Shown: positions 51,695 through 60,556 of the stretch, piece by piece
Layout of the letters: every line of letters starts with the position of its first letter
How positions within the stretch are numbered: the stretch's first letter is position 1
NCBI GenBank assembly: GCA_017848115.1
Contig: JAGAKZ010000022.1
Location: 1 to 64,000 of the forward strand
DNA length: 64,000 nucleotides
Source: Oscillospiraceae bacterium
GTDB lineage: Bacteria; Bacillota; Clostridia; Oscillospirales; Ruminococcaceae
Reading direction: 5' to 3'
Notes under the pieces: generated by a model
Database searches by the model: none
What the model was told of the DNA's origin: nothing
What the model saw: only the letters and a program-made list of their open reading frames with translations
Translations under genes and position numbers: made by a program

Positions 51695-53101
51695 TTACTT
51701 TACTTCTTCAACACGAACATCTGATATGTAAACTGTTGAAGTTGAACCACGGTTTCCGAGGTTGAATTCAAGACGGCCGTTAGGGTCATCTTTGCTTGTC
51801 ATTTCAAAATCATACGTATATGTTGTCTTTTCTTTTGAGATAGTGAGAGTAGTGTCTTTCAGATAGCGTATCCAACCGGCTGTAGGAGCTGAAACGCAGA
51901 CGATGATATCTCTTTCTTCATCGGCATATGCGTCAAAGCTTACACGATATTTCTTTCCCTTTATCATAGGAAGTTCAGGCTGAACAAGCTGTACTGAATA
52001 ATCAACACTTCCGGCTTTTTGTGTTGAAATCACGATCATGTTATCACGTATTTCTGCAGAGCCTTCACCGCCTTCAAAGAGCATAAACTTCCAGTTTATA
52101 TCATCTTCGAGATTTTCTTTTTCTGAAAAATCACCGTTATAGATGAAGTTTCCGTCAGCGAGTGCTTCACGATAATGCTTTTCCGGCTTGGTTACGTTTG
52201 TGTCGTATTCAGGTTTCTGATATACACGAACATAATCAATTTCAAATTCTGCCTTTTCAAAATCTGTTGTTTCGTCAGGATCTCCCGGCCATGTACCGCC
52301 GACTGCGAGGTTCATCTGTACAAAGAAAGGCTGATTGAATGGTGCAGGATATGGCTTTTCGTCTTCTCCGTTTACGGCAGTGAACCAGTCATTTACAGTA
52401 TGATAATGATTTCCGTCTATATAGAAACGCATCTCTCCCGGTTCCCATTCTACTGAAAATTCATGAAAATCATCTGAAAATGTTCCGTTTTCAAGTGTGT
52501 AAATTCCTTGCTGTTCTGCATGAGGTTCACCGTAATGAACTGTTCCGTAAGCGATTTCTGTACTGCTTCCGAGAACTTCCATTATATCGATCTCACCGCA
52601 TTTTGGCCATTGACCATAGAAACTTTCGTCTTTTGGCATCATCCATATTGCCGGCCATAATCCCTGACCTTCGGGAACTTTTGCACGAGCAACAACTTTA
52701 CCGTAGGTGAAGTCTTTTTTGTTCTGAGCGGTTACTTTACCTGAAGTGTAATAGTCCTTGCCGTCTTTGAGCGTTTTTATAGCCTTGATAACAAGTGAAC
52801 CGTCACGCAAAAATACGTTGTCAGTTGATGTGGTGTATTCCTGAAGTTCCTCATTTGTCCAGCCCGGTTCATGCGGTTCGTAGTTCCAGATGGACTCGTC
52901 AAGTGCATTGCCGTTGAATTCATCGTTCCAGAGCAGACTGTAACCCTCAATCTGAGGTATATCTTCTGTCTTGTTTTCAGTTTCTGATACAGATGAAGAA
53001 TTGTCTGTTTTCTGCGATGTTGAAGATGACTTTTCTTTTGAATTGCATGATGTCAGCATTATAAGTGCAGATAAAAATGCAAATATACGTTTAATTTTCA
53101 T
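51695..53101 (-). CDS. GH16 beta-glucanase lipoprotein with C-terminal CBM-like domain
   Basis: This 468-residue protein has a lipoprotein signal (lipobox LTSC, Cys19) and a Ser/Thr-rich linker (20-48). The GH16 domain (about 50-300) has catalytic E170, D172 and E175 in GEIDIMEVLG. The C-terminal beta-sandwich (315-468) resembles CBM4/9. Laminarinase-type beta-1,3 or mixed-linkage glucan cleavage is expected. It is cell-surface anchored rather than dockerin-borne. AGGAGG precedes the ATG. Confidence 0.93.
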   Translation of the reverse strand: MKIKRIFAFLSALIMLTSCNSKEKSSSTSQKTDNSSSVSETENKTEDIPQIEGYSLLWNDEFNGNALDESIWNYEPHEPGWTNEELQEYTTSTDNVFLRDGSLVIKAIKTLKDGKDYYTSGKVTAQNKKDFTYGKVVARAKVPEGQGLWPAIWMMPKDESFYGQWPKCGEIDIMEVLGSSTEIAYGTVHYGEPHAEQQGIYTLENGTFSDDFHEFSVEWEPGEMRFYIDGNHYHTVNDWFTAVNGEDEKPYPAPFNQPFFVQMNLAVGGTWPGDPDETTDFEKAEFEIDYVRVYQKPEYDTNVTKPEKHYREALADGNFIYNGDFSEKENLEDDINWKFMLFEGGEGSAEIRDNMIVISTQKAGSVDYSVQLVQPELPMIKGKKYRVSFDAYADEERDIIVCVSAPTAGWIRYLKDTTLTISKEKTTYTYDFEMTSKDDPNGRLEFNLGNRGSTSTVYISDVRVEEVK

Positions 53102-53220
53102 GTAATCAATCCTCCTGATTATTATTATACATCGTAAATTAACAAAAGAATATTAATTTGAAAATATTTATAGCATTTTTTTGACCAATACTTTATACAG
53201 GACAAACTGCAGAGTAATTG

Positions 53221-53249
53221 TTGACAAGCAGAAAAATAGGTGCTATACT
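53221..53249 (+). promoter_or_regulatory. Promoter of the RiPP-type operon
   Basis: TTGACA (53221-53226), 17 bases, TATACT (53244-53249). The leader of about 95 bases to the first gene contains no obvious structure. Confidence 0.7.
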
Positions 53250-53343
53250 TTAAACGTTCATAAAAATTTTGATAATTCGGATACAGTAAGATCGAGCTTT
53301 TGAGAATGCAAAGATGATATCCGTAAACACAGAAAGGGAAAAT

Positions 53344-53847
53344 ATGAAAAAACATAAAAGTATAGTTTCAATATTGGTAGCAACATTGCTGTTTACAGCA
53401 GTTTCATGTGTTGCCTGTACAAATAAGGATAAGAATAATGACAGTGAAAATGTAAGTGATACCAAAACAACCACTGTTACTTCTTCTGTAAAGAATGATA
53501 AGACAGAAAAAAATGATAATGAAGATAAAGCAGACGAGCCTTTTATCAGGATAGAATCAGAAAATGATCTGCCGGAAGTTACTTTACCGGAAATAACTTT
53601 AGACATTTCAGAGACAGAATCTCAGGAAAGTACGACTTCATATAATGAAACTGAAGAAATTTCTGAAAGTACTCACAATAGTGCAGATACTGAAATTTCT
53701 CAGATATCATCTTCAAAAGAAACACCGACTCAGACAACAACAGTGACAACCGAAACTACTACAGAAGAATCTGTTACAACAAAAACAGAATCAGTATTCA
53801 CATTTCCCGATGAACCTGTAGAGTTGCCGTTTGTTCCGATAGAATAA
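53344..53847 (+). CDS. Ser/Thr-rich exported lipoprotein-like protein
   Basis: The 167-residue product begins MKKHKSIVSILVATLLFTAVSCVAC, an export signal with possible lipobox Cys. The rest is low-complexity, with long Ser/Thr/Glu runs (SQESTTSYNETEEISESTHNS, TTTVTTETTTEESVTT). It is not a globular enzyme. It opens the operon and is 20 bases from the HPr-kinase-like gene. It might be a surface stalk, or a substrate of the pathway; neither can be shown. GAAAGGG precedes this ATG. Confidence 0.6.
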   Translation: MKKHKSIVSILVATLLFTAVSCVACTNKDKNNDSENVSDTKTTTVTSSVKNDKTEKNDNEDKADEPFIRIESENDLPEVTLPEITLDISETESQESTTSYNETEEISESTHNSADTEISQISSSKETPTQTTTVTTETTTEESVTTKTESVFTFPDEPVELPFVPIE

Positions 53848-53867
53848 GTTATCCGGAGAGTATGATC

Positions 53868-54629
53868 ATGAAAAAAATTTCAGAAAACAGCTCGTTTTGC
53901 ATAAAACTTGCAGACATTGTTATTCGTATAGAGCCTATGTATGGATATATAAAGGAGTATTGCAGTGAATATATCACTGACGAACCTGAGAAATTTACTG
54001 TACGGACTGATAGTGCGGATATTGACGCAGAGCGTGAACGTTCGGCAAAAGAAGACATTGCAGAGGGAAGACCTGTTATGGATTTTTCCGATGATTATCT
54101 TGAAACGCTTGCTGTATACCGTAAGATAGCTGAAAAACTGATATCATATGGTATTATGTTGTTTCACGGTTCGGTCATTGCGGTAGATGGTACTGCTTAT
54201 CTGTTTACAGCTAAGAGCGGTACGGGAAAATCTACTCATACAAGACTCTGGCGAGAGTACTTCGGCGAACGTGCAGTGATGGTAAATGATGATAAGCCAC
54301 TTCTGAAAATTACAGAAAACGGCGTGTTTGCGTGTGGTACACCATGGAACGGAAAGCACAGACTGAGTACAGATACAACTGTTTTGCTTAAAGCAGTCTG
54401 TGTGTTGTCAAGAGATAAGGTAAATCATATAGAGAAAGCAGAACCCAAAAAGTTATACCCTGTTTTATTACAGCAGACATATCGCCCGTCAGACAGGTTT
54501 TTGATGGTGCAGACTCTCTCTTTGCTTGACAAACTGATTGAAAAAACAGAACTTTTCAGCCTGGGCTGTAACATGGACCCTGATGCTGTAAAAGTAGCTT
54601 TTGAAGGAATGAACGGAGGAATATTATGA
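53868..54629 (+). CDS. HPr-kinase-like serine kinase of RiPP cluster
   Basis: This protein of about 253 residues has P-loop FTAKSGTGKSTHTRLW in the middle, ERAVMVNDDKPLLK after it, and GTPWNGKHRLST, all features of the short HPrK-like kinases found in lasso-peptide clusters. In paeninodin biosynthesis such a kinase phosphorylates the precursor. Two ATGs six bases apart (53862, 53868) are possible; the second is better spaced from GGAG. The stop overlaps the PqqD gene (ATGA). Confidence 0.85.
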   Translation: MKKISENSSFCIKLADIVIRIEPMYGYIKEYCSEYITDEPEKFTVRTDSADIDAERERSAKEDIAEGRPVMDFSDDYLETLAVYRKIAEKLISYGIMLFHGSVIAVDGTAYLFTAKSGTGKSTHTRLWREYFGERAVMVNDDKPLLKITENGVFACGTPWNGKHRLSTDTTVLLKAVCVLSRDKVNHIEKAEPKKLYPVLLQQTYRPSDRFLMVQTLSLLDKLIEKTELFSLGCNMDPDAVKVAFEGMNGGIL

Positions 54630-54886
54630 AATTAAAAGAAGGTTTTATTACTCATGAAAGTATGTCCGAGCATATCACGGTAACTGCCGGAAATACTGAT
54701 TTTAACGGAATGGTAAGAAGCAATCAGACAGCAGGTTTTATTATTGAATGTCTGAAAAATGATGTAACCTGTAATGAAATAGTTGCAAAAATGCTTGAAA
54801 AATATGATGCACCGGAAGATGTAATAAGAAAAGATGTTGACAGGATATTAAAACAGCTTGGCGATATAGGTGCTATTGATGATTAA
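54626..54886 (+). CDS. PqqD-family peptide-recognition protein
   Basis: This 86-residue protein has a winged-helix RRE fold of the PqqD type: N-terminal strands (MKLKEGFITHESMSEHITVTAG), then NQTAGFIIECLKNDVTCNEIVAKMLEKYDAPEDVIRKDVDRILKQL. It normally binds the leader of a ribosomal peptide and hands it to modifying enzymes. It overlaps the genes on both sides, so the set is made together. Confidence 0.9.
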   Translation: MKLKEGFITHESMSEHITVTAGNTDFNGMVRSNQTAGFIIECLKNDVTCNEIVAKMLEKYDAPEDVIRKDVDRILKQLGDIGAIDD

Positions 54887-55310
54887 AACCACTTATGAAG
54901 AAGAACTTGAGCGAAAAGGAACTTTTACATATACTTGTAGCGGAGTAAGTATGCTACCGCTGTTAAGACAGAGAAAAGATCTGTTTACTATAAGAAAAAC
55001 AGAAGGCAGATGTAAAAAATATGATGTGGTACTGTATAGAAGACCGCCGAAATCTTATGTACTGCATCGTGTTGTTGAGGTACGGGAAAAAGATTATGTA
55101 ATACTCGGTGATAACTGTATGAATAAAGAGTACGGTATCAGAGATGAAGATATTATCGGTGTTATGACTTCATTTGTCAGAAATGGAAAGGAATACACGA
55201 CAGATGCTACAGGATACCGCATATATTCGGCTCTATGGTATTTCCTGTATCCACCAAGAAAGTTATGGAAGAAGTTTAAGATATTTTGCGGAAAGGTTTT
55301 AAAAAAATAA
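54879..55310 (+). CDS. S26-type signal-peptidase-like protein
   Basis: The 143-residue protein has nucleophile Ser in CSGVSMLPLLRQRKD. The general base appears to be His in YVLHRVVEV, the archaeal/ER (SipW-like) Ser-His pattern rather than bacterial Ser-Lys. GDNCMNKEYGIRDEDIIGVM follows. There is no N-terminal membrane helix; a hydrophobic basic C-terminal tail is present. It may cleave the leader of an exported peptide. The ATG lies within the end of the PqqD gene. Confidence 0.85.
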   Translation: MIKTTYEEELERKGTFTYTCSGVSMLPLLRQRKDLFTIRKTEGRCKKYDVVLYRRPPKSYVLHRVVEVREKDYVILGDNCMNKEYGIRDEDIIGVMTSFVRNGKEYTTDATGYRIYSALWYFLYPPRKLWKKFKIFCGKVLKK

Positions 55311-55311
55311 T

Positions 55312-57006
55312 ATGACTGACAGAAAAGCAATCTCGTGGTTGTTGAAAACAGTGGGAAAATACAGAAGGTACATAGTTCTCTTGCTTTTTTTACAGACATT
55401 TGTAAACGGCGGAGCTGTCTGTTATGCTCTTGTAATGAAAAAAATAGTTGACAGTGCTGTCGGACACGACAGGGAAGGATTTTTTTCGGGTATCGTTTTA
55501 TTTGGAATACTTATGCTGATACTCATGCTCACACGCATGATACTGCGACAGGTGGAAGAATCGGCAAGGAGCGGTATGGAAAATATCTTCAGAAAAAAGC
55601 TGTTCAGAACACTTCTGAGCAAAGATTACAGACAGGTCAGCGCAGTACATTCAGAAGAATGGATGAATCGTATAACTTCAGATACAGCCGTATGTGCAGG
55701 AGGTATGACAGAGATACTGCCCGGAGTAACCGGAATGTTTATCCGTATGTCATGTGCGCTTGTCATGCTGTTTGTTCTGCAACCCGGACTTTCATATATA
55801 CTTATTCCCGGTGGCATTATTTTTGTAATGATTACCCTTGTACTGCGTAAGTATCTGAAAGGATATCACCGAAAAGTTCAGGAAAAAGACGGTGCTGTCA
55901 GAGTTTATTTGCAGGAGAGAATCAGCAGTATGCTTATTTTGCGTACATTCGGAGCAGAAGAAGTGGCGGTGAAAGGTGCAGAAAAGAAGTTTGCAGAACA
56001 TAAAACGGCAAGAATGAAAAAGGCTTTTATATCAAACCTTTCTCAAACAGGATTTTCATTTGCCATAAACGGAATGTATCTTATCGGAATCGGTTACTGC
56101 GGATATGGTATACTTAACGGTGTTGTAGGTTATGGAACGCTGACTGCCGTCACACAGCTTATAGGGCAGTTGCAGACACCGCTGGCAGGTATCAGTGGTT
56201 TTGTGCCGAGATTTTATGCAATGACAGCGAGTGCCGAGCGTCTTATGGAGGCGGAAAATTACATAGATATAAACAGCGATGAAGTAAAGTCATCAGATGA
56301 AGTAAAAAAACTTTACGATACAAGGATAGAAAGCTTTGTTTTTGATGATGTATCTTTTTCATATACAAAAGAAAATAGTTGCGAGCAGGTACTCAGCAAT
56401 GTAAATCTGTCAGTTGACAGAGGTGATTTTGTAGCCGTCACCGGTTTGTCGGGGTGCGGAAAATCAACTTTACTCAAACTTCTTATGGGCGTTTATGAGC
56501 CTGTTTTGGGAAGTATAGATGCAGTATTTTCCAATAATGAACGTATTCCGATAAATGTTATGCGCCGTCTTTTTGCATATGTGCCACAGGGAAATTATCT
56601 TATGAGTGGTACTATACGTGATGTGATAACATTCGGAAAAAATGATATAGATAATGATATTCTGGAGAGAGCTATAAAACTTGCCTGCGCAGAGTTTATA
56701 AATGACCTTCCGCAAAAGCTTGATACGGTACTCGGTGAAAAAGGTTCCGGGCTATCCGAAGGGCAGATGCAGAGAATTTCCGTTGCAAGAGCCCTGTACA
56801 CACAAGCGCCTGTTCTTATACTTGATGAAGCGACAAGTGCGCTTGATACCGAAACAGAAAAACAGCTTCTTGACAATCTTAAAAAGCTGACAAACACGAC
56901 AGTATTTATAGTTACACACAGACCTGAGGCACTTAAAATCTGCAACAAACAGTTTGAGTTTGAGGATAGGAAAGTTACTGAAAGTCTGACAAGAGGTGCA
57001 AAATGA
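55312..57006 (+). CDS. ABC exporter, fused membrane and ATPase domains
   Basis: This 564-residue protein has six membrane helices in residues 1-310. The ATPase has Walker A GLSGCGKSTLL, signature GSGLSEGQMQRISVARAL and Walker B VLILDEATSALD. The signature is LSEGQ rather than LSGGQ. No peptidase C39 domain is present, so leader removal would need another protein such as the S26-like one. It lies 1 base after that gene and overlaps the next. Confidence 0.92.
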   Translation: MTDRKAISWLLKTVGKYRRYIVLLLFLQTFVNGGAVCYALVMKKIVDSAVGHDREGFFSGIVLFGILMLILMLTRMILRQVEESARSGMENIFRKKLFRTLLSKDYRQVSAVHSEEWMNRITSDTAVCAGGMTEILPGVTGMFIRMSCALVMLFVLQPGLSYILIPGGIIFVMITLVLRKYLKGYHRKVQEKDGAVRVYLQERISSMLILRTFGAEEVAVKGAEKKFAEHKTARMKKAFISNLSQTGFSFAINGMYLIGIGYCGYGILNGVVGYGTLTAVTQLIGQLQTPLAGISGFVPRFYAMTASAERLMEAENYIDINSDEVKSSDEVKKLYDTRIESFVFDDVSFSYTKENSCEQVLSNVNLSVDRGDFVAVTGLSGCGKSTLLKLLMGVYEPVLGSIDAVFSNNERIPINVMRRLFAYVPQGNYLMSGTIRDVITFGKNDIDNDILERAIKLACAEFINDLPQKLDTVLGEKGSGLSEGQMQRISVARALYTQAPVLILDEATSALDTETEKQLLDNLKKLTNTTVFIVTHRPEALKICNKQFEFEDRKVTESLTRGAK

Positions 57007-58151
57007 AAAAAGAATGCTATGCTATGATCTATCTGGTAGCCTGCGGTGTAAATCGTATAAAACCTGATATGAAATATATAAGCGATATTGATATGGAAGT
57101 TCTTTTCCGCCTGAGTACTTATCATCTGGTAGAAGTACTTGCAGGAACATCATTGAAGGAAGCAGGAACAGCGTTACCAGAGCAGTGGACTCAGAAACTT
57201 TCAAAATCCATGAGAAAAAATATACTTTTTGACAATGAAAGAAAGAAAATATTTGATTTTATGGAGCAGTCGGGAATATGGTATCTTCCTCTCAAAGGAA
57301 CTGTTTTAAAAGATTATTATCCATCAGTCGGTATGAGACAGATGTCGGACAATGATATACTCTTTGACGGAACATTCAGTGATAGAGTACGCACATATAT
57401 GGAGTCGCAGGGATACGTCAGTGAAAGTCACGGAAAAGGCGCTCACGATGTTTATATGAAAAATCCTGTTTACAATTTTGAACTTCACAGAACGTTATTT
57501 GAAGAGTCGGGTCAGCCAATTATGAGCAGATATTACGCTGATGTAAAAGAAAGGCTTATTTTAAATGACGGTTCTTCTTATGGCTATCATTTTTCTGATG
57601 AAGATTTTTATATCTATACAGTTGCTCATGCATACAAACATTATTCGGGAAGCGGTACAGGGATCCGTTCACTTCTTGATTTTTATGTTTATCTTAGCGC
57701 AAAGGAACAGAGTATGGACTTTGAATATATAGACAGAGAATGTGAAAAACTTGGTCTTTTTGAATTTGAAAAACAAAGCAGGGCATTGTGTAAAAAAGTT
57801 TTCGGAAAACAGGCTCTGACAAGTTATGAACAGTTTACAGACTCGTTGTCTGCCAAGGAACAGGAGATGCTCAGATATTATCTTTCATCGGGAGTGTATG
57901 GTACAACAGAGCGAGGTATAAAAAATCGTATATCCGGATTTAGGGAAAAAAGCGGAAGTACTTCAAAGTTCAGATATTTAGTAAACAGGCTGTTTCCTGA
58001 TATGGAGATGTACAAATCATATTATCCATTTTTCTATAGGCACAAGTTGCTTCTTCCGATAGGTTGGCTTTATCGTCTTTTAAGAATGATATTTAGCAAA
58101 AAGCGAAGAAATTCTGCTGTAAAAGAAATTGGCATGGTAAGAAAATATTAG
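57003..58151 (+). CDS. Nucleotidyltransferase-family protein (NTP_transf_5)
   Basis: This 382-residue protein has the PF14907-type core WYLPLKGTVLKDYYPSVGMRQMSDNDILFDG, with the metal-binding Asp pair in the DND motif. EAHKYYSGSG-like HAYKHYSGSGTGIRSLLDFYVYL follows, then a helical basic C-terminus. These proteins recur in lasso-peptide and PqqD clusters. Whether they add nucleotides or sugars is unclear. Its start overlaps the exporter stop, and the operon ends at 58240-58278. Confidence 0.85.
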   Translation: MKKECYAMIYLVACGVNRIKPDMKYISDIDMEVLFRLSTYHLVEVLAGTSLKEAGTALPEQWTQKLSKSMRKNILFDNERKKIFDFMEQSGIWYLPLKGTVLKDYYPSVGMRQMSDNDILFDGTFSDRVRTYMESQGYVSESHGKGAHDVYMKNPVYNFELHRTLFEESGQPIMSRYYADVKERLILNDGSSYGYHFSDEDFYIYTVAHAYKHYSGSGTGIRSLLDFYVYLSAKEQSMDFEYIDRECEKLGLFEFEKQSRALCKKVFGKQALTSYEQFTDSLSAKEQEMLRYYLSSGVYGTTERGIKNRISGFREKSGSTSKFRYLVNRLFPDMEMYKSYYPFFYRHKLLLPIGWLYRLLRMIFSKKRRNSAVKEIGMVRKY

Positions 58152-58239
58152 TGAATTTACTGTTCTTCACGCTTGGCTTTCTGAATAAGTTCTTATACTT
58201 TGTATACTATTGTGGATATATTTTTGTTTTGTGTTTTAT

Positions 58240-58278
58240 ACATCTCCGAACGGTTATTGCATTCAGGAGATGTTTTTT
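58240..58278 (+). terminator. Terminator of RiPP-type operon
   Basis: ACATCTCC and GGAGATGT pair across an 18-base loop with inner pairing and are followed by TTTTTT. Confidence 0.75.
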
Positions 58279-58325
58279 ATATCTTCACTTTTTTATGTCA
58301 GATTTTCATAGTACATAAAATAATA

Positions 58326-58354
58326 TTGAAATAGTATCTGAGAAATGTTATACT
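58326..58354 (+). promoter_or_regulatory. Promoter of diguanylate cyclase gene
   Basis: TTGAAA (58326-58331), 17 bases, TATACT (58349-58354). Confidence 0.65.
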
Positions 58355-58452
58355 AATGGTAGTATAAAATACAGCTTACGTATTATAGAAATATAATGTA
58401 AACATAATTCTCGTAATCATGGGTTATGAATTTGGAATATGGAGGGGTTTGG

Positions 58453-59499
58453 ATGGAAACAGGAAATGCCTCATCTTTTATAAAGATGCTGGCTAAAAAT
58501 CGTAATACCGTTTTTCTGTATTTGTGTCTGATAGTTCATTTATCTTATTTTTTGGTTTTTCTTGTTTTAAAGCTGATACCACTATCGGTGCTTAATCTGA
58601 TAAGTTCTGTTATTTACATAATGCTTCTTGGATATGAAAAAAAACATAAAGGTACAGAGAAGGTAATAGTAGAGGCGTATCTGGAAATAATGGGTTTTGC
58701 GATAATCAGCGAAATATTTTTCAGAGGAACGTATGGATTTATTTGTTTTATAATCGGTATGATACCGGTTATTCATTACCTTGCGCCGTCTTATAAAAAT
58801 AAACGTTTTATTTATCAGTTTCTTGGTGTTGGTGCAGGGCTTCTGGTATATAACATAAAGTATGTTGTTTCGGATAATTTTTTTGCAGATGTATTTGAGT
58901 TGAGTCAGTCCTATGCAGGTATATTTAAACTGGTGAATCTTATTATCACATTTGGTACGGTTATCTATACATCATTTGTTTACGAAGTAGAACTTGACAG
59001 AATAAGGTGCGAACTTGACTATAACTGTACTCACGATGCACTTACAGGGCTTTATAACAGAAGATTTCTTTATGATATGATAAAAAATACAGAAGAAACC
59101 GGTATATCTACAGCGATTCTTGATGTTGATAATTTTAAGAAAATAAATGACAAATTCGGACACGATGTCGGAGATGATGTGCTTGTCAAAATTTCTTCAT
59201 GTCTTATTAAAGAAGCAAATGACAATGATGTCTTCTCTGTAAGATGGGGCGGAGAAGAATTTGTGCTGTACTATGAAAATATTAATATTGAAAAAGCGCA
59301 TCAATACATAAGTAAATTGTGCAGTGAAATATCCGAACAGATTGTACTGCCCGATGATACTCACGTTACAGTAACAGCCGGACTTGCCGGCGGAATAAAG
59401 AGCGATTTTGAAAAAATCATAAAACAGGCAGACGAATATCTTTACAGAGGAAAGCAAAACGGTAAAAACTGCGTAGTATGGGAGCAGAGTCTTTCTTAA
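58453..59499 (+). CDS. Membrane diguanylate cyclase (GGDEF)
   Basis: This 348-residue protein has about six membrane helices (residues 18-185). The GGDEF domain has DALTGLYNRRFL, DVDNFKKINDKFGHDVGDDVL, and the active loop RWGGEEF near 266-270. It should make c-di-GMP. No RxxD inhibitory site precedes the loop, so product inhibition may be absent. I chose this ATG for GGAGGGG 6 bases upstream rather than an ATG nine codons earlier. Confidence 0.9.
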   Translation: METGNASSFIKMLAKNRNTVFLYLCLIVHLSYFLVFLVLKLIPLSVLNLISSVIYIMLLGYEKKHKGTEKVIVEAYLEIMGFAIISEIFFRGTYGFICFIIGMIPVIHYLAPSYKNKRFIYQFLGVGAGLLVYNIKYVVSDNFFADVFELSQSYAGIFKLVNLIITFGTVIYTSFVYEVELDRIRCELDYNCTHDALTGLYNRRFLYDMIKNTEETGISTAILDVDNFKKINDKFGHDVGDDVLVKISSCLIKEANDNDVFSVRWGGEEFVLYYENINIEKAHQYISKLCSEISEQIVLPDDTHVTVTAGLAGGIKSDFEKIIKQADEYLYRGKQNGKNCVVWEQSLS

Positions 59500-59544
59500 A
59501 ATGCGGTTTAAATGATTTTCAAAAAAATATTATTGATTTTGTAC

Positions 59545-59584
59545 AAAACAGAGCAAAACGTGTCGGATATTTCGCTCTGTTTTG
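59545..59584 (+). terminator. Terminator after diguanylate cyclase
   Basis: AAAACAGAGC and GCTCTGTTTT pair perfectly across a 19-base loop. Confidence 0.75.
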
Positions 59585-59613
59585 TTATATAAGCTAAAAA
59601 TATTTTCCCTGCA

Positions 59614-59642
59614 TTGACATATGAAAGAAAATGTGTTATCAT
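59614..59642 (+). promoter_or_regulatory. Promoter of riboswitch-controlled ABC operon
   Basis: TTGACA (59614-59619), 17 bases, TATCAT (59637-59642). The transcript would begin about 10 bases before the aptamer. Confidence 0.7.
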
Positions 59643-59659
59643 ATGCCTACCAAATAAAA

Positions 59660-59750
59660 TAACTCATGAGGGAGTAGTGGCGCGAAAGCGTGACAAATCA
59701 ACATACTGATGTTTTTACATCTGGTTTGCCTTAAATAACGAGACTCATGT
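59660..59750 (+). ncRNA. Mn2+ (yybP-ykoY)-like riboswitch aptamer
   Basis: P1 pairs CATGAG (59665-59670) with CTCATG (59744-59749). After the 5' strand comes GGAGTAG, then a GGCGCGAAAGCGTG hairpin, then ATCAACATACTGATG, then an ACATCTGGTTTG return strand and ATAACGAGA before P1 closes. GGAGTAG and AACATACT in facing loops, with CGAGA at the end, are the pattern I associate with yybP-ykoY. The P1 3' strand is shared with the following terminator, as expected for an ON switch. Confidence 0.6.
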
Positions 59751-59780
59751 ACAGTCAAAGCTGTACGTGCGTCTTTTTTT
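59742..59780 (+). terminator. Riboswitch expression-platform terminator
   Basis: GAC-T-CATGTACAG pairs with CTGTACGTG-C-GTC around TCAAAG and is followed by seven T. It uses the same bases as the 3' side of aptamer P1, so the two folds exclude each other. Confidence 0.8.
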
Positions 59781-59785
59781 AGATT

Positions 59786-59814
59786 CCGGGTACAGTTTTG
59801 TATCCGGTTTTTTT
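59786..59814 (+). terminator. Second terminator before the ABC gene
   Basis: CCGGGTAC and GTATCCGG pair (one G/T) around AGTTTT and are followed by TTTTTTT. It lies only 5 bases after the first terminator and 30 before the gene. Confidence 0.75.
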
Positions 59815-59843
59815 GTTTTGTAAAAAAAGAAAGGAAGATGATT

Positions 59844-60542
59844 ATGTTTATTGAAATCAGCGGTATCAAAAAAAGCTTTGGTGAGGCAGAAAACAAAACA
59901 GAGGTTTTAAAAGGAATTGACCTGACGATAGAAAAAGGAGAAATATGCGTTCTTCTCGGTCCGTCAGGTTCAGGAAAATCAACATTGCTCAATATTATAG
60001 GCGGTATTGACAATGCAGACAGCGGGTATATTTCTATAAGCGGAGAAAAGACAGCGGATATGAACGAAAAGGCGCTTTCGCTTTACAGGAGAAAACATCT
60101 GGGGTACATTTTTCAGATGTATAATCTTATCCCGAACTTAAATATCAAAGAAAATGTGGAGGTCGGTGCATATCTCAGCGAAAATCCGCTCGATGTTGAT
60201 GAAATTCTTAAAACACTCGGACTTTATGAACACCGTCACAAATTACCAAACCAGCTTTCAGGCGGACAACAGCAACGAACAGCGATAGGACGTGCTATAG
60301 TCAAAAACCCCGATATACTTCTTTGCGATGAACCTACAGGGGCACTTGACTATAATACATCAAAAGAGATACTCCGACTTATAGAGGACGTAAACAAAAA
60401 GTACGGAAATACTATTATTATGGTAACACACAATGATGCTATAAAAAATATGGCTGACAGAGTAGTAACGCTTCGTGACGGAATGATAAGAAAAAATTAT
60501 ATCAACGAAAACAAGATCTCCGCAACAGAGCTTGACTGGTAA
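59844..60542 (+). CDS. MacB/LolD-type ABC ATPase
   Basis: The 232-residue protein [27 protein letters not shown]... has Walker [13 protein letters not shown], signature [16 protein letters not shown] and Walker [13 protein letters not shown] chose the ATG at 59844 because AAGGA is 8 bases upstream; an in-frame ATG two codons earlier is 2 bases away. It partners the FtsX-type protein downstream. Its leader carries a riboswitch-like aptamer and two terminators, so expression is probably tied to a metal or similar ligand. Confidence 0.92.
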   Translation: MFIEISGIKKSFGEAENKTEVLKGIDLTIEKGEICVLLGPSGSGKSTLLNIIGGIDNADSGYISISGEKTADMNEKALSLYRRKHLGYIFQMYNLIPNLNIKENVEVGAYLSENPLDVDEILKTLGLYEHRHKLPNQLSGGQQQRTAIGRAIVKNPDILLCDEPTGALDYNTSKEILRLIEDVNKKYGNTIIMVTHNDAIKNMADRVVTLRDGMIRKNYINENKISATELDW

Positions 60543-60556
60543 GGGTGGTGGAATAT

